Under the pieces are notes generated by a model. It was not told the DNA's origin. It saw only the letters and a program-made list of their open reading frames with translations, and made no database searches. Positions 50,453-59,319 of a stretch of DNA of 64,000 nt are shown here, piece after piece. A program made the position numbers and the translations under genes. The stretch spans positions 35,318 through 99,317 of the forward strand of contig JBMYJR010000005.1 in the NCBI GenBank assembly GCA_049594615.1, read 5' to 3'. The stretch comes from CAXPZW01 sp049594615. GTDB taxonomy: Bacteria > Bacteroidota > Bacteroidia > Flavobacteriales_D > Sanyastnellaceae. Within the stretch, counting starts at the first letter, position 1. Every line of letters starts with the position of its first letter.

Positions 50453-50482
50453 CAAAGATAGGCGCCGCCATCGCCCAACAAA
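50453..50482 (-). promoter_or_regulatory. Bacteroidota promoter for dnaB
   Basis: On the minus strand: -33 TTTG (50479-50482), 18-bp spacer, -7 TATCTTTG (50453-50460). Both elements match the consensus. The predicted start is about 17 nt upstream of the dnaB ATG. Confidence 0.7.
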
Positions 50483-50597
50483 CACGTACCCCAACCCGAT
50501 TATTCACAAAGTGCACGTGGGCGAAGGCGTGCGATTTGTCCACAACAATTCCACGAGGAAATCAACAATCCGCACCCGTGTTGACTACCTTGGAGCC

Positions 50598-51878
50598 ATG
50601 CGACAAGGGCTCGTTATACTGCTACTTGCGGCATGCATCGGCTGGGCCGGTTGCCGCAAACCCGAACCGGACACCGTCCCGCCTCGAATCACAATACTGC
50701 AGCCCTCAGATGGAACAGCTATACATGTGCTGGACACCCTGGTGGTGCAGCTAGAGGTCAGCGATGAAACCGGACTGCAAAACGTCTTGGTAGAACTGGT
50801 CTCGGCCGAGGGCCAAGTACTCCACCCCGCAGAGGCCTTTCCGCTTTGTACCACAGCCACCACCCTCACCTTTGGCTACGCATTGGACAACATCCACATA
50901 CCAGGAGGCAGTCATTTCCTGCGGATTTCGGCGTTTGATGCCGAACAGCGTAAGCTGGAATTTGTAGAGCTGAATGTGTTTGAAGTGCCCCGCAGTCCGC
51001 TGGCGATGGCCTGGTTGGAAGCCGATGGCAACACCTTGATGCGCACCACCCCTGACTTGCAAAACCCTGCCTCTGATTTGCTGCCCACAGCCTGCGATCA
51101 ATTGGTGGCAGACCGCTGGAATCGCCGGTGGATTGCCGCCTCAAATCATGCCCTGGTGTTCTGGGATGCCGAAACTGGAGCGCTGCTCCAATCGGTGGAC
51201 CTGAACGTCCAAAACGCCACCTCACACGCCCTGCATTGGGATGCCTTCTCCAAACGCGTCTACCACGCGGTGGACACCGATCTGCTTCGGGCATATAGCA
51301 CCGCCGGGCAGGCCATCACGGCCTTTGAACTGGGTGCCGAATTGACCATCGCTGGGCTGACCTCCACCGCCAACCATTTGGCGCTGACCGGCACCCTAGG
51401 CACCGGTCAGGGAGTGGTGTTGTTCTATGAAAAAATCAGCGGAGCACTCTTCCAATCGGCCGCCGTCCCAGAGGTTCCAACCGTCCTGATCTCCGGAGAT
51501 GAGCACGTAGCTGTGCTGCTTGAAAATGGAGAATATCGGGTCTACGATGCCGAAGGAAACAGCCTGTTCTCGGGAGGCATCACGGGCCTTTCTGGCGCAC
51601 CACTTCACGCCTCCAAAGCCCATCCTGAAGGACATCAGTGGCTGGTGACAGACGCCAATGGAACCGGCGCCGTGCTGGACATCGTGAATTTCAGTGCGAC
51701 CCCAGCGTCTTTGCCATCGGGCACCCAGCACACCACTACCGACTGGACCAGTGCCGCAGGCCTGCGCTATTACCAAACCTCCGATGCACTGTGGACCGGT
51801 TTCCCCGCATCCACGCCAAGCCAAGCCGCCACGCTCTCCGAAGGTGTGCCGAGTGTCACGGTTTTGATGAACAAATGA
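50598..51878 (+). CDS. Lipoprotein with Ig-like and propeller-like regions
   Basis: About 426 residues. The lipoprotein signal ends at GWAGCRK. Residues 25-140 look like an Ig-type domain (DTVPPRITILQPSDGTAIHV, then GGSHFLRISAFDAEQRKLEF). The rest has repeated strands (WIAASNHALVFWDAETGALL, HVAVLLENGEYRVYDAEGNS) in the manner of a beta-propeller. No catalytic motif is recognised. The ATG at 50598 is preceded 4 nt upstream by a one-mismatch -7 (TACCTTGG). It converges with the next gene, with 1 bp between the stop codons. Confidence 0.68.
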   Translation: MRQGLVILLLAACIGWAGCRKPEPDTVPPRITILQPSDGTAIHVLDTLVVQLEVSDETGLQNVLVELVSAEGQVLHPAEAFPLCTTATTLTFGYALDNIHIPGGSHFLRISAFDAEQRKLEFVELNVFEVPRSPLAMAWLEADGNTLMRTTPDLQNPASDLLPTACDQLVADRWNRRWIAASNHALVFWDAETGALLQSVDLNVQNATSHALHWDAFSKRVYHAVDTDLLRAYSTAGQAITAFELGAELTIAGLTSTANHLALTGTLGTGQGVVLFYEKISGALFQSAAVPEVPTVLISGDEHVAVLLENGEYRVYDAEGNSLFSGGITGLSGAPLHASKAHPEGHQWLVTDANGTGAVLDIVNFSATPASLPSGTQHTTTDWTSAAGLRYYQTSDALWTGFPASTPSQAATLSEGVPSVTVLMNK

Positions 51879-51879
51879 G

Positions 51880-54090
51880 TTATTCCAAGAGCGGCATTTC
51901 CCAGATGCCGCGTCCAAACGTGCCCACCACCAACGTTCCGCGAGCGCGGTTGATGGCCATCGTTTTGATGTAGGTACCTGGCAAGCCAGCAATCAAGGTC
52001 CAGTCGCGTTCCTTGCTGGTTCGTGTCCAAATGCCCGTGTTGGAGCCCGCGTACAACCGTTTGCCATGTTCGGCGTCCACCACAAGGGATTCCACCACCG
52101 CGAAGTCCAACCCAAGGGAAACATCCACCCAGCGCTCATCGGTGTAGAACCAGAGCTTGCCTTGGGCTTGGTAGTGTTTGTAGGCGATCCAGCATTTACG
52201 CGGATTGGTCGGGTGGATGGCCAGTCCGCCTATCCAATAATCGCGCGGCACATGGATGACCTCCCACTTGACCGCGTTGGGGTTGGGGGTGCGCAGGTTA
52301 AATGTGCGCAACAGCACGGGCTGGGACTTCTTTTTGCGAAGCGCGTACACGTACATGACGTTTGGATCGGTGTCAGACAGGTAGAATCGGTAGCAATTGA
52401 CTGCATCGGTCTGGTACTGGGTGGGGTCGAGTATTTCCTCCCATGTTTCTCCGCCATCGCTTGAACGCCCGAGCACTTTTCCAGAAGCATACAGCGTGCC
52501 ATCCACGGGGTGCTGGCGAATCCAAGTATGCCATTCCGAGCGGGACAGCTTACACGACGCGCTGCGGTCAAAGTTGAAACCGTCATCACAAGCGTTGATG
52601 TAGCCCGACTGTTTGGTGGCATACATCACATCCGGATTGTCAGGGTCGATGATGGTTTGGAACCCGTCCCCCCATGTGACGTGCCGCCAAAGGCTGTCCT
52701 TGAGCAAGTTTCCTCCGGTGTCGTATCCACCATAGAGCACTTGCACGTCTTGGGTTTGGGCCACACTCAAACCAAACACGTTGGCCACGCCAATGCCATT
52801 GTCGCTGGGAGCAAAGGTGAGGCCTCCGTCCCGCGATACCGAGACCCCTCCATCGTGGCCCGCCCAAACCGTCTTGCCATCTGCGGCAAAAAGCACGTGG
52901 TGCACATCGTCGTGCATCTGGCCTTTGTCGATACCACTAAACGTTCTTCCACCGTCCGTGCTGCGGTAAACAGGCTGCACGTTGGCGGCCAGCAGCACCG
53001 CGCTGTCTAAAGGGTGTACCGCAAAACCCCGCCCCCGCGTGGGGATCACGTTGTTCATGCCCTTCTTGAGACTGCGCATGTTGGCCCAGGAATGGTTTTC
53101 GTAGTTGTAGGTCAATAGAAAGGCTTCGCCTTGACCGGACTGCTTGGCTTTTTCACTGCAGGTGCGCACCACGTGTACCACCCGGTCCAAGCCTGAGGTG
53201 ACCTCCACATTCATACGCACAAACTTGTACTGTTTGGGGGTGGTAACAGGAGTTGCTGGCAGTGGTTTCCAGCGGTTTCCACAGTCTTTGCTCCACCACA
53301 TTTCTGCACCTGCGGCAAACACCACGTTCTCTTCGTAAGGCACAATCTCCACATCATAAAAGGCTCCTTCGGCCGCCTTTTCCCAGACGATTTTCTCAGG
53401 AGCATCCCACGCGTTGTGGCTGACCATGAGACCCGCGCTGGTAGCGGCAAACAACCGGTTGGGATCGCAGGGGTGCATTTTGACATCGCTTACAAACAAC
53501 CACCCTTCCTTTTTCGGCGAGGCCACAATGCGACGGTTGGGTTTACGTCCGTTGATGTTGGTCCACGTCTCGCCAAAATCCTCGGTCCGCCAGAGGCCGT
53601 CCGAAAACATGAACTGATCGTCGCCGTCGCCGGTGGCAATAATCCAGTGGCCTTCTTGTTCTGGGTTGATCGCCACCACCGACACCCCGCTGATGGGAAG
53701 TTGGTCGGTGCCCGCGTTCTGCCATGAAGCTCCGTCATTCTGAGAAACGAAGAGGCCTCCCGTTGGCGAACACGCAAATACAGTTTTAGCGTCCGTGGGG
53801 TGTAAGACCAAGCGGTTGATCCGACCGGTACCGTTGCCGCGTCCAACGGTGTAGGTCGGCAAGGCTCGTCCGCCAGGATTTTGCTCCACAGGCTGGACGG
53901 CGGGACCGAGAAAGGTCCAATCGGGATGTATGGCAGGGGTTTCCTTGCGCACTGAGGGCAAGGTGAATTCTGCGTCGGCCTCTGCACCGGCATAGGGTGT
54001 CGCGTACCCCGTCGGTTCAGGAGCGTTTTCCACCTGGGCCCACAACGGGGCACACATCATCAAAAGCCAACCACACCAAAGTCCGCGCAT
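51880..54090 (-). CDS. Secreted sortilin/BNR-repeat beta-propeller protein
   Basis: About 736 residues from the ATG at 54090, with a signal peptide ending ...CAPLWAQ. Sortilin/VPS10-type or BNR propeller repeats run through it: GGLFVSQNDGASWQNAGTD, GLWRTEDFGETWTNING, EMWWSKDCGNRWKPLP, VYRSTDGGRTFSGIDKG, VSVSRDGGLTFAPSDNG and VLGRSSDGGETWEEILD. Each has the S-x-D-x-G-x-T-W Asp-box. Relatives are annotated as glycosyl hydrolase or sortilin-like, but no catalytic residues can be named. No T9SS tail is seen; it ends FGRGIWEMPLLE. Role unknown, possibly binding or cleaving extracellular glycans. Confidence 0.78.
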   Translation of the reverse strand: MRGLWCGWLLMMCAPLWAQVENAPEPTGYATPYAGAEADAEFTLPSVRKETPAIHPDWTFLGPAVQPVEQNPGGRALPTYTVGRGNGTGRINRLVLHPTDAKTVFACSPTGGLFVSQNDGASWQNAGTDQLPISGVSVVAINPEQEGHWIIATGDGDDQFMFSDGLWRTEDFGETWTNINGRKPNRRIVASPKKEGWLFVSDVKMHPCDPNRLFAATSAGLMVSHNAWDAPEKIVWEKAAEGAFYDVEIVPYEENVVFAAGAEMWWSKDCGNRWKPLPATPVTTPKQYKFVRMNVEVTSGLDRVVHVVRTCSEKAKQSGQGEAFLLTYNYENHSWANMRSLKKGMNNVIPTRGRGFAVHPLDSAVLLAANVQPVYRSTDGGRTFSGIDKGQMHDDVHHVLFAADGKTVWAGHDGGVSVSRDGGLTFAPSDNGIGVANVFGLSVAQTQDVQVLYGGYDTGGNLLKDSLWRHVTWGDGFQTIIDPDNPDVMYATKQSGYINACDDGFNFDRSASCKLSRSEWHTWIRQHPVDGTLYASGKVLGRSSDGGETWEEILDPTQYQTDAVNCYRFYLSDTDPNVMYVYALRKKKSQPVLLRTFNLRTPNPNAVKWEVIHVPRDYWIGGLAIHPTNPRKCWIAYKHYQAQGKLWFYTDERWVDVSLGLDFAVVESLVVDAEHGKRLYAGSNTGIWTRTSKERDWTLIAGLPGTYIKTMAINRARGTLVVGTFGRGIWEMPLLE

Positions 54091-54144
54091 CCCTCGAAGG
54101 TACAACCGGTGGGTGACAGTCCAAACAGGAGTTGTGCTCTGGAA

Positions 54145-55398
54145 TCAGAGCTTGAACGACTTTTTGATCTTGGCCACATAGTCGAGCTCTTCCCACGGGA
54201 ACAACTTGACTTTGATCTTCTTCTCTTTGCCCGATCCGTCTACGAAGACTTTCTCCACCTCGCGAGGCTCGCGGCCCATGTGTCCGTAGGCAGCGGTTTC
54301 TTCGTAGATGGGGGTACGGAGTTTGAAGCGGCGCTCGATGGCATACGGGCGCATGTCGAAGAGCTTCTCAATCTCCTTGGCAATGTCGCCGTCGGGCTTG
54401 TTCACTTTGGCGGTACCATAGGTGTTAACATAGAGGCCCACAGGCTCTGCTACTCCGATGGCGTAAGCCACTTGCACAAGCACTTCGTCGCACAACCCGG
54501 CGGCCACCATGTTCTTGGCAATGTGGCGGGTGGCGTAGGCCGCGCTGCGGTCCACTTTCGAGGGATCTTTTCCAGAGAAGGCACCACCGCCGTGCGCGCC
54601 TTTACCACCGTAGGTGTCTACGATGATCTTGCGGCCGGTCAGACCGGTGTCGCCGTGCGGGCCACCGATGACAAAAATACCGGTGGGGTTCACGTGCAGT
54701 TTCACGCGGCTTGAAAACAGCGCGCGGGTCGCCTCGGGCAGCTTGGCAGCCACACGGGGAATGAGAATATCCTTGACATCCTTGCGGATGCGCTTCAGCA
54801 TTTTGGCCTCGGTATCGAACGGGTCGTGCTGGGTAGAAACGACGATGGCCGCCACGCGCTTGGGAGTACCGTCGTCATTGTACTCGATGGTCACTTGGCT
54901 TTTGGCATCCGGTCGCAGGTAAGGCATTTCCTTGGCCTCACGACGCAGCACCGCGAGCTCCTCCAACAGCATGTGAGAAATCTGCAGCGGAAGCGGCATG
55001 TAGGTCTCGGTCTCGTTGCACGCGTAGCCAAACATCATGCCTTGGTCGCCGGCACCTTGCTCTTCCTTTTTCTTGCGCTCCACACCTTGGTTGATGTCGG
55101 GCGACTGCTCGTGGATGGCCGAGAGGACCCCGCACGAGTTGCCGTCGAACATGTACTCACCTTTGGTGTATCCGATGCGATTGATCACATCGCGAGCAAT
55201 CTGCTGCACATCCAAGTAAGTCTTGCTTTTAACCTCTCCTGCGAGCACCACTTGACCGGTGGTCACCAGGGTTTCGCAAGCCACTTTGGAGGCAGGATCG
55301 AATGCCAAAAAGTGATCGATGAGGGCGTCGGAAATTTGGTCTGCGACTTTGTCGGGGTGTCCTTCGGAAACCGATTCGGAAGTAAAGAGGTAAGCCAT
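54145..55398 (-). CDS. metK: S-adenosylmethionine synthetase
   Basis: A 417-residue enzyme that makes SAM from methionine and ATP. N-terminal FTSESVSEGHPDKVADQISD, the signature GDQGMMFGYACNETETYMPL, and the glycine-rich GGAFSGKDPSKVDRSAAYAT. The start is the ATG at 55398; the longer frame to 55581 crosses the promoter and the riboswitch. It is transcribed leftward from a good promoter that shares the intergenic region with the riboswitch-controlled methionine synthase operon. No riboswitch lies on its own leader. Confidence 0.97.
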   Translation of the reverse strand: MAYLFTSESVSEGHPDKVADQISDALIDHFLAFDPASKVACETLVTTGQVVLAGEVKSKTYLDVQQIARDVINRIGYTKGEYMFDGNSCGVLSAIHEQSPDINQGVERKKKEEQGAGDQGMMFGYACNETETYMPLPLQISHMLLEELAVLRREAKEMPYLRPDAKSQVTIEYNDDGTPKRVAAIVVSTQHDPFDTEAKMLKRIRKDVKDILIPRVAAKLPEATRALFSSRVKLHVNPTGIFVIGGPHGDTGLTGRKIIVDTYGGKGAHGGGAFSGKDPSKVDRSAAYATRHIAKNMVAAGLCDEVLVQVAYAIGVAEPVGLYVNTYGTAKVNKPDGDIAKEIEKLFDMRPYAIERRFKLRTPIYEETAAYGHMGREPREVEKVFVDGSGKEKKIKVKLFPWEELDYVAKIKKSFKL

Positions 55399-55430
55399 AG
55401 CTGGAAAATTGCCAGAGTACGAATGGAGGG

Positions 55431-55462
55431 CAAATGTATTTTTTTCCGGACGGCTTGCCAAA
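55431..55462 (-). promoter_or_regulatory. Bacteroidota promoter for metK
   Basis: On the minus strand: -33 TTTG (55459-55462), 20-bp spacer, -7 TACATTTG (55431-55438), both consensus. The predicted leader is about 28 nt. Confidence 0.75.
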
Positions 55463-55474
55463 ATGGACAAAAGC

Positions 55475-55505
55475 GTTGCTGTATGAATCAAAGCGGTTAT
55501 TTTTG
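55475..55505 (+). promoter_or_regulatory. Bacteroidota promoter for metH operon
   Basis: -33 GTTG (55475-55478), 19-bp spacer, -7 TATTTTTG (55498-55505). The predicted start is about 55511, two bases before the first riboswitch base, so the aptamer forms the very 5' end of the RNA. Confidence 0.72.
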
Positions 55506-55512
55506 CGGTCAG

Positions 55513-55615
55513 CTTATCCAGAAAGACTGAGGGAATGGGCCCGTTGACGTCTTGGCAACCCGGTAAGGCCGGGTGCCACATCCCCCTCTACACAGTCCGT
55601 GTAGAGAAAGATGAG
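55513..55615 (+). ncRNA. SAM-I (S-box) riboswitch
   Basis: The SAM-I aptamer core is visible: P1 CTTATC (55513-55518) pairs with GATGAG (55610-55615). Then follow the kink-turn/P2 region with GGGCCCGTTGACG and the conserved GGCAACC (55554-55560), P3 with the GGTGCCA-x-ATCC strand, and P4 CTCTACAC / GTGTAGAG. It senses SAM and lies 57 bp upstream of the methionine synthase ATG on the same strand. A terminator after it is not obvious: 55616-55672 has no T-run. Control may be at translation, as is common for leader RNAs in this phylum. Confidence 0.93.
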
Positions 55616-55672
55616 CCGCGATACTCGCGCACTCCTCCACCTTTCCGGTAAGCTGCAAACACACTGCAGCAC

Positions 55673-56668
55673 ATGCACCTGACAGACATCGCATCCAAGC
55701 GCATCCTGATTTTGGACGGAGCCATGGGGACCATGATCCAACGCCACACGTTGGAAGAGGCCGATTTCCGCACCCCGGAGTTGGCCGATCACCCCTCCCC
55801 GCTCAAGGGCAACAACGACCTGCTGAGCTTGTCGCGCCCGGACATCATTCGCAGCATCCACGAAGCGTACTTCGAGGCTGGAGCTGACATTGCCGAGACC
55901 AACACCTTCTCTTCCACCACCATCGCCCAAGCGGACTACCACCTGGAGCATGTGGTGGACGAGATCAACGAAGCCTCCGCACGCCTGGCCCGCGAAGCTG
56001 CGGATGCCTTCACCGCGCGCGAGCCCCACAAACCCCGTTTTGTCGCAGGCAGTATGGGGCCCACCAACCGCACGGCTTCCCTCTCTCCAGATGTGAACAA
56101 CCCGGGCTACCGTGCCATCAACTTTGAGCAACTCCAAGAAGCGTATCGCCAACAGGCCGAGGCCTTGATGCGCGGAGGAGTGGATCTGCTGTTGGTGGAA
56201 ACCGTGTTCGACACCCTCAACGCCAAAGCGGCCTTGTACGGGATTGAAGAAGCGTTTGAACGTCAGGGACGCCAAGTGCCCATTATGGTATCCGGAACCA
56301 TCGTAGATGCCTCTGGACGCACCTTGAGTGGACAGACCACTGAGGCTTTTTGGATTTCCCTCTCGCATTTGCCGCTGTTTTCCATCGGTCTCAACTGTGC
56401 GTTGGGTGCCGAACAACTGGTCCCCTACCTCAATACGTTGAGCTCCAAGGCAAACACACGCATTTCGGCGCACCCCAACGCTGGGCTGCCCAATGAAATG
56501 GGTGGGTACGACCAAACCCCGGCCACCATGGCGACCCAGATAGAAGAGTACTTGGACCGCGGACTGGTCAACATTGTTGGCGGCTGCTGCGGCACCACCC
56601 CAGACCACATCCGCGCCATCGCCAACACATGTGCCAAGCACGAACCCCGACCAATCCCCACTGCGTAA
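55673..56668 (+). CDS. metH: Methionine synthase, N-terminal half (homocysteine-binding)
   Basis: A 331-residue homocysteine S-methyltransferase domain, equal to the first module of cobalamin-dependent MetH. Signatures: ILILDGAMGTMIQRHTLEE, FEAGADIAETNTFSSTTIAQ, and the zinc-binding Cys in SIGLNCALGAEQL and VNIVGGCCGTTPDH. In E. coli this is joined to the rest; in many Bacteroidota it is a separate protein, as here. It is the first gene after the SAM-I riboswitch. Its stop TAA shares one base with the ATG of the second half. Confidence 0.95.
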   Translation: MHLTDIASKRILILDGAMGTMIQRHTLEEADFRTPELADHPSPLKGNNDLLSLSRPDIIRSIHEAYFEAGADIAETNTFSSTTIAQADYHLEHVVDEINEASARLAREAADAFTAREPHKPRFVAGSMGPTNRTASLSPDVNNPGYRAINFEQLQEAYRQQAEALMRGGVDLLLVETVFDTLNAKAALYGIEEAFERQGRQVPIMVSGTIVDASGRTLSGQTTEAFWISLSHLPLFSIGLNCALGAEQLVPYLNTLSSKANTRISAHPNAGLPNEMGGYDQTPATMATQIEEYLDRGLVNIVGGCCGTTPDHIRAIANTCAKHEPRPIPTA

Positions 56669-59319
56669 TGGGCCACTTGCAACTCAGCGGACTGGAACCT
56701 TTGGTGGTGACCAAAGACTCCAACTTCGTCAACATCGGCGAGCGCACGAACGTAACCGGTTCGCGCAAATTCCTGCGCTTGATTCAATCGGGCGACTATG
56801 AAACGGCACTTGAAGTGGCCCGCAATCAAGTGGAAGGCGGCGCACAAATTTTGGATGTCAATATGGACGAGGGCCTGATCGACGGAGTGGAAGCCATGAC
56901 CACCTTCCTCAACCTGATAGCCTCCGAACCCGACATCGCCCGCATCCCAGTGATGATCGACTCCAGCAAATGGGAGATCATTGAAGCGGGTCTGCGCGTC
57001 ACCCAAGGCAAATCGGTGGTCAACTCCATCAGTCTCAAGGAAGGGGAAGCAGTATTCCTCAAACACGCCCGCGCCATTCGCCGCTACGGCGCTGCGGTAG
57101 TGGTGATGGCCTTTGACGAACATGGCCAGGCCGACAACTACCCGCGCCGCATTGAAATCTGCCAACGCGCCTACACCCTCCTGACTGAACAGGCAGGCTT
57201 CCCGGCCACTGACATCATTTTTGACCCAAACGTATTCCCTGTGGCCACAGGTATGGAGGAGCACCGCCGCAACGCGCTGGACTTTTTCGAGGCCACACGT
57301 TGGATCCGTAAACACCTTCCGGGATGCCACGTCAGTGGTGGGGTGAGCAACGTATCCTTCTCGTTCCGCGGTAACAACACGGTGCGCGAGGCCATGCACG
57401 CAGCCTTTTTGTACCACGGCATCCAAGCAGGCATGACCATGGGTATTGTAAATCCTACCATGCTGCAGGTATACGACCAGGTGGAGTCCGATCTTCTGGA
57501 ACGCGTCGAAGACGTGCTCTTGGACCGCCGCGACGACGCCACCGAACGCCTATTGGCCTTTGCCGAAACGGTGAAGTCCACCAGCAAAGAGAAAAAAGTA
57601 GACCTCGCCTGGCGCGTGGGTTCGATTGCCGAACGCTTGGAACATGCCTTGGTCAACGGCATCACCGCCTACATCGAAGAAGACACCGAAGCCGCCCGAC
57701 AAGGCTTGAACAGCCCCCTGAAAGTCATTGAAGGCCCACTCATGGACGGCATGAACGTGGTGGGAGACTTGTTTGGTTCTGGCAAGATGTTTCTGCCCCA
57801 AGTGGTCAAGAGCGCAAGGGTGATGAAACAGGCAGTGGCCTACCTCACCCCGTACCTAGAGGCCGAAAAACAGTCCGGTGCCAGCGCAGGCAAAGTGGTG
57901 TTAGCCACAGTCAAAGGCGATGTCCACGACATCGGCAAGAACATCGTTTCAGTGGTGCTGGCTTGCAACGGTTTTGAAGTGATTGATTTGGGCGTGATGG
58001 TGCCCGCAGATGTCATCCTAGATGCAGCCGAAGAACACAACGCTGATGCGATTGGGCTCAGCGGACTGATCACGCCCTCTTTGGATGAGATGATTCACGT
58101 GGCCCGCGAAATGGAACGTCGCGGGATGGTATTGCCGTTGCTCATTGGAGGTGCCACTACCTCGCGTGTGCACACCGCGGTGAAGATTGCACCGCTTGTG
58201 TCGTTGCCCGTGGTACACGTACTGGACGCCTCGCGCGCCGTGCCAGTGGTAGCCAAACTCCTGCGCCCCGAACGCGAGTCTTACGTGCAAGCGCTGCGCG
58301 ATGAATACACAACCGTTCGCGAGCGTTACCTGGAGCGCCGCAATGTGAAGCCGCTCTTGCCCCTGGCAGAGGCGCGTGCCCGAGGCGCACAACTGGACTT
58401 TACTCCAGAGGTGATCATCACACCGGCCCAACCTGGTATCCATGTGATCACCCCTAACCTGGACGATTTGTTGCCCTACATTGACTGGACACCTTTCTTC
58501 CAAAGCTGGCAACTGCACGGCAAGTTCCCAGCCATCCTTGAAGACCCTGTGGTGGGCGAAGAAGCCACCCGCCTCTATGAGGAAGCACGTCCCTACCTGC
58601 AGGACATCATTCGCCAACGCCGGTTCCAAGCCAAAGGGGTGTTTGGGCTGTTTCCTGCCCGCCGCAACGGCGACGACATCGAGGTCTTGAACGATGCCGG
58701 CCAACCCCAAGCAACCTTCATCACCCTGCGCCAGCAGCAAGACAAAGCTGCCGGCCAACCCAACCGCGCGCTCGCCGATTACATCTCGGCTGAACACGAC
58801 TGGATCGGGTGCTTTGCGGTGACCACAGGCATCGGCGCTGAAGAATTGGCCGAAACACACCGTGCAGCCGGGGACGACTTCAAAAACATTTTGACCAAAG
58901 CCCTCGCCGACCGTTTGGCCGAGGCCTTTGCCGAATACTTACATGAACGTGTGCGCCGTGAGTTTTGGGGATACGCGCCAGCAGAAGGGCTGAGCAACGA
59001 AGCCCTCATTGGTGAAGAGTATCGGGGCATTCGCCCGGCTCCAGGCTACCCGGCCTGCCCCGACCACTTGGAAAAGGACACCCTTTGGCAACTGCTTCAA
59101 GTACAGCAACACACCGGCATGGCCCTGACCGAATCGCGGGCCATGACTCCGGCCGCTTCGGTGTCCGGCTATTACTTCGCCCACCCTGAGGCCCGTTATT
59201 TTGGCCTGGGTAAAATCGGGCGCGATCAAATCGAAGATTACGCAACCAGAAAGGGCATCACACTTGCCGATGCTGAGCGATGGCTGGCCCCTGCCCTTGG
59301 ATACGAACCCACCACATGA
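56668..59319 (+). CDS. metH: Methionine synthase, C-terminal half (folate, B12, activation)
   Basis: About 883 residues. The pterin-binding barrel comes first (NIGERTNVTGSRKFLRLIQS, IMIDSS-type strand VMIDSSKWEIIEAGL). The cobalamin-binding domain follows with D-x-H-x-x-G in GDVHDIGKNIVSVVLACNGF, IGLSGLITPS and GGATTSRVHTA. The AdoMet-binding reactivation domain is last (YFAHPEARYFGLGKIGRDQI). It takes methyl from 5-methyl-THF via cob(I)alamin. The ATG at 56668 overlaps the stop of the first half by 1 nt. Its own stop overlaps metF by 4 nt. Confidence 0.96.
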   Translation: MGHLQLSGLEPLVVTKDSNFVNIGERTNVTGSRKFLRLIQSGDYETALEVARNQVEGGAQILDVNMDEGLIDGVEAMTTFLNLIASEPDIARIPVMIDSSKWEIIEAGLRVTQGKSVVNSISLKEGEAVFLKHARAIRRYGAAVVVMAFDEHGQADNYPRRIEICQRAYTLLTEQAGFPATDIIFDPNVFPVATGMEEHRRNALDFFEATRWIRKHLPGCHVSGGVSNVSFSFRGNNTVREAMHAAFLYHGIQAGMTMGIVNPTMLQVYDQVESDLLERVEDVLLDRRDDATERLLAFAETVKSTSKEKKVDLAWRVGSIAERLEHALVNGITAYIEEDTEAARQGLNSPLKVIEGPLMDGMNVVGDLFGSGKMFLPQVVKSARVMKQAVAYLTPYLEAEKQSGASAGKVVLATVKGDVHDIGKNIVSVVLACNGFEVIDLGVMVPADVILDAAEEHNADAIGLSGLITPSLDEMIHVAREMERRGMVLPLLIGGATTSRVHTAVKIAPLVSLPVVHVLDASRAVPVVAKLLRPERESYVQALRDEYTTVRERYLERRNVKPLLPLAEARARGAQLDFTPEVIITPAQPGIHVITPNLDDLLPYIDWTPFFQSWQLHGKFPAILEDPVVGEEATRLYEEARPYLQDIIRQRRFQAKGVFGLFPARRNGDDIEVLNDAGQPQATFITLRQQQDKAAGQPNRALADYISAEHDWIGCFAVTTGIGAEELAETHRAAGDDFKNILTKALADRLAEAFAEYLHERVRREFWGYAPAEGLSNEALIGEEYRGIRPAPGYPACPDHLEKDTLWQLLQVQQHTGMALTESRAMTPAASVSGYYFAHPEARYFGLGKIGRDQIEDYATRKGITLADAERWLAPALGYEPTT

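Noticed and set aside
54136..54151. Hairpin GCTCTG-GAAT-CAGAGC at the metK 3' end as a terminator
   Set aside because: It overlaps the stop codon region and has no T-run on the minus strand.
55514..56641. Long minus-strand ORF (375 codons) over metH N-terminal half and riboswitch
   Set aside because: It mirrors the codon structure of metH on the other strand, has no recognisable domain and crosses the riboswitch. GC-rich codon use creates such open antisense frames here.
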